Source of the DNA: Verrucomicrobiales bacterium
GTDB lineage: Bacteria; Verrucomicrobiota; Verrucomicrobiia; Limisphaerales; UBA1100
Assembly (NCBI GenBank): GCA_011523245.1
Contig: WTHG01000531.1
Coordinates: forward strand, 1-14,364
Direction: 5' to 3'
DNA: 14,364 nucleotides
Shown here: positions 13,034 to 14,364 of the stretch, piece after piece
How positions within the stretch are numbered: position 1 is the first letter of the stretch
Layout: every line of letters begins with the position of its first letter
Program-made: the position numbers and the translations under genes
Notes under the pieces: model-generated
Seen by the model: only the letters and a program-made list of their open reading frames with translations
Told to the model about the DNA's origin: nothing
Databases searched by the model: none

Positions 13034-13528
13034 TTATTTGCCGAGGGCTTCCTTGAGATTAGCAGTGTAGGCCTTGGCGTTTTTATTGCCGAACCCTTCT
13101 TCGCGATGCACTATGGCACCGTCGACATCTAGGACTAGGACGGTGGGAAAGCTCTTAATATTATACTGTTCTGCTAGGGCGCGATTGGCTAGTTCTACTT
13201 TTTCGTCAAGAGGTTTGTTTCTTGGAAAGTCAACGACAACCAACTCGAGGTTTTTCTCGGCGAAATCTAGAAACTCTTTTTGCGTGAGTACATAGTCGTG
13301 CAGGGCCATGCAGGGCGGGCACCAGTCACTGCCGGTGAAGTCCACAAACACAAGTTTGTTGTTCTTGGCGGCCTGAGCTTTGGCGTCGGCGAGGTTATCG
13401 CCCCAGAGTTGCTTGGCACGAGGATCGGGTGGTGGTGCTTCGCCGGCGTTCTGGTATGCGTTTTGTTGCGGTCCACAGGCGGTTAGGCTCAGCATGGCGG
13501 TTAGGCAGGTGAGTGGCAGTATTTTCAT
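13034..13528 (-). CDS. Thioredoxin-fold lipoprotein (CPPC)
   Basis: 164 residues. The N-terminus MKILPLTCLTAMLSLTAC has a lipobox with Cys18, so the protein is probably anchored in the membrane facing the periplasm. The thioredoxin-like domain covers ~45-160 (Trx-7/DUF255-like group): KLVFVDFTGSDWCPPCMALH with the redox pair C70-P-P-C73, VVDFPRNKP (98-106), and SFPTVLVLD (126-134) with the cis-Pro. A role in thiol reduction or oxidation in the envelope is likely; the partner is unknown. Its ATG overlaps the stop of the preceding thioredoxin-fold gene by 4 bp (ATGA), indicating coupling. The two domains share most core residues and look like a tandem duplication. Confidence 0.85.
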   Translation of the reverse strand: MKILPLTCLTAMLSLTACGPQQNAYQNAGEAPPPDPRAKQLWGDNLADAKAQAAKNNKLVFVDFTGSDWCPPCMALHDYVLTQKEFLDFAEKNLELVVVDFPRNKPLDEKVELANRALAEQYNIKSFPTVLVLDVDGAIVHREEGFGNKNAKAYTANLKEALGK

Positions 13529-14343
13529 TGCTTCTTGGGGGTGAGGGATTTGATGAAATCCGCTGGGCTAGTGTCGTTATAACCGTTTAGGCGTTGGACT
13601 TCGGTACCGTTGGCTTCGAGCACGAGCACGGTGGGAAAGCTCTGCACGCGGTAGGCGCGTGCGAGGATTTGATTGGCTTCCCGTTGTGGATCAGCCTGTG
13701 GTTTGTTGCGCGGGAAATCCACCTTCACGAGGACGTAACGGTCCTCGGCGTGTTGGAGAAACTCCGGTTGGGTTAACACTTTTTTATGTAGAGCGATGCA
13801 GGGTGGGCACCAATCAGAGCCGGTGAAATCGACGAAAAGTCGTTTCTTTTGTTCGGTGGCGCGCAATTGGGCGGCGGGGAAATCCTCGGTCCAGGCCTTT
13901 TCGGCTTCGGCTTGAGCGGCGAGGTCGATGAGCTCGATATCGGCACCCAATACCCAGCCGTGGCCGGGGAGTTTCACGCAGTTGTTGAGCTTGAGCTGAT
14001 AGCTGCGGCCGGCACAACTAAAGAGCACATCGGCTGCGCCTTCAGGCAGAGGAGTGGCGAGGTTTACTCCCGGTCGCACGACGATGCTCGGGGCGGTGGC
14101 TTGGGTCCAATCCGGGGCATCTTCAGCGGCGGCCTGCTTGAGCAGGGTGGTGTTTTGTTGTTTGAATTCCTGCACGCCTTCGGTCAGGCCGAGTTTCATG
14201 GGTTCAAATTGACTGTCCGGTTCGGCGAGAAACAGTTCGAGTTTCTCCAGAGTATTGGTGTGGACGACCGTGCGGTTGGTGGCGGGCACGGCCTTGATGC
14301 GGGCGGCGCTAATGCGGGCGTCGACGATGTACACTTGTTTCAT
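13525..14343 (-). CDS. Thioredoxin-fold protein with extra N-terminal region (start uncertain)
   Basis: 272 residues from ATG 14343. The C-terminal ~125 residues form a thioredoxin-like domain: RLFVDFTGSDWCPPCIALH with C179-P-P-C182, VDFPRNKP (208-215) and SFPTVLVLE, closely parallel to the next gene. The N-terminal ~150 residues are of no family I recognise and contain two further cysteines (C110, C122); no signal peptide is visible. The frame remains open upstream of the ATG to the window edge with no Shine-Dalgarno at a proper distance, so the true start, and perhaps an export signal, may lie outside. It ends with a 4-bp overlap onto the downstream thioredoxin-fold lipoprotein gene. Confidence 0.75.
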   Translation of the reverse strand: MKQVYIVDARISAARIKAVPATNRTVVHTNTLEKLELFLAEPDSQFEPMKLGLTEGVQEFKQQNTTLLKQAAAEDAPDWTQATAPSIVVRPGVNLATPLPEGAADVLFSCAGRSYQLKLNNCVKLPGHGWVLGADIELIDLAAQAEAEKAWTEDFPAAQLRATEQKKRLFVDFTGSDWCPPCIALHKKVLTQPEFLQHAEDRYVLVKVDFPRNKPQADPQREANQILARAYRVQSFPTVLVLEANGTEVQRLNGYNDTSPADFIKSLTPKKQ

Positions 14344-14364
14344 GCCAGCGTGCAGGGTTTCCTC

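Overview
The window is ordinary bacterial chromosome, densely packed with genes. The gene mix suggests a Verrucomicrobiota (PVC-group) bacterium: a ~24-residue-repeat LRR protein, a class II DAHP synthase, paired Trx-like proteins and a Pgi with a cyanobacterial-type C-terminal tail. That assignment is inference from family knowledge, not a search result.

Layout. Positions 1-2386 (minus strand): a leucine-biosynthesis gene leuA, followed 2 bp later by a DUF922 putative secreted Zn-protease and then, behind its own promoter, the first 60 codons of an exported MBL-fold hydrolase that runs off the left edge. The 230-bp divergent region 2387-2616 carries a complete-looking leucine attenuator for leuA (promoter, 22-codon Leu-rich leader peptide, competing hairpins, intrinsic terminator) and a promoter for pgi on the other strand. 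Positions 2617-6160 (plus): an overlapping pgi-mnmG pair, AT-richer by eye than most of the window. Positions 6172-7935 (minus): a voltage-gated-type cation channel and an LRR protein. Positions 7987-8500 (minus): a gamma-glutamylcyclotransferase-like gene just behind tRNA-Tyr(GTA). Positions 8620-9975 (plus): ffh (SRP54). Positions 10029-12979 (minus): a lipoprotein, class II DAHP synthase and DUF3108 protein in one tight operon. Positions 13034-14343 (minus): two overlapping thioredoxin-fold genes with near-identical CPPC cores.

Main discoveries. (1) Two identical, perfect 16-bp palindromes, TGTTCCACGTGGAACA, lie inside the coding sequences of pgi (3758-3773) and mnmG (4926-4941). They match the chromosomal parS centromere consensus bound by ParB/Spo0J. 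Both are read as Leu-Phe-His-Val-Glu, and the mnmG copy lies in a segment about 27 residues longer than I recall in E. coli MnmG. This suggests the window is close to the replication origin. (2) A ribosome-mediated leucine attenuator precedes leuA, and its leader peptide overlaps the hairpins that would make the decision. (3) Several starts (MBL, leader peptide, pgi, ffh, lipoprotein) sit only 6-11 nt after a plausible -10 box, as expected for leaderless or nearly leaderless mRNAs.

No mobile element, CRISPR array or phage gene was seen. No unmistakably new multi-gene system is present; the attenuator and the in-gene parS pair are the most notable features.
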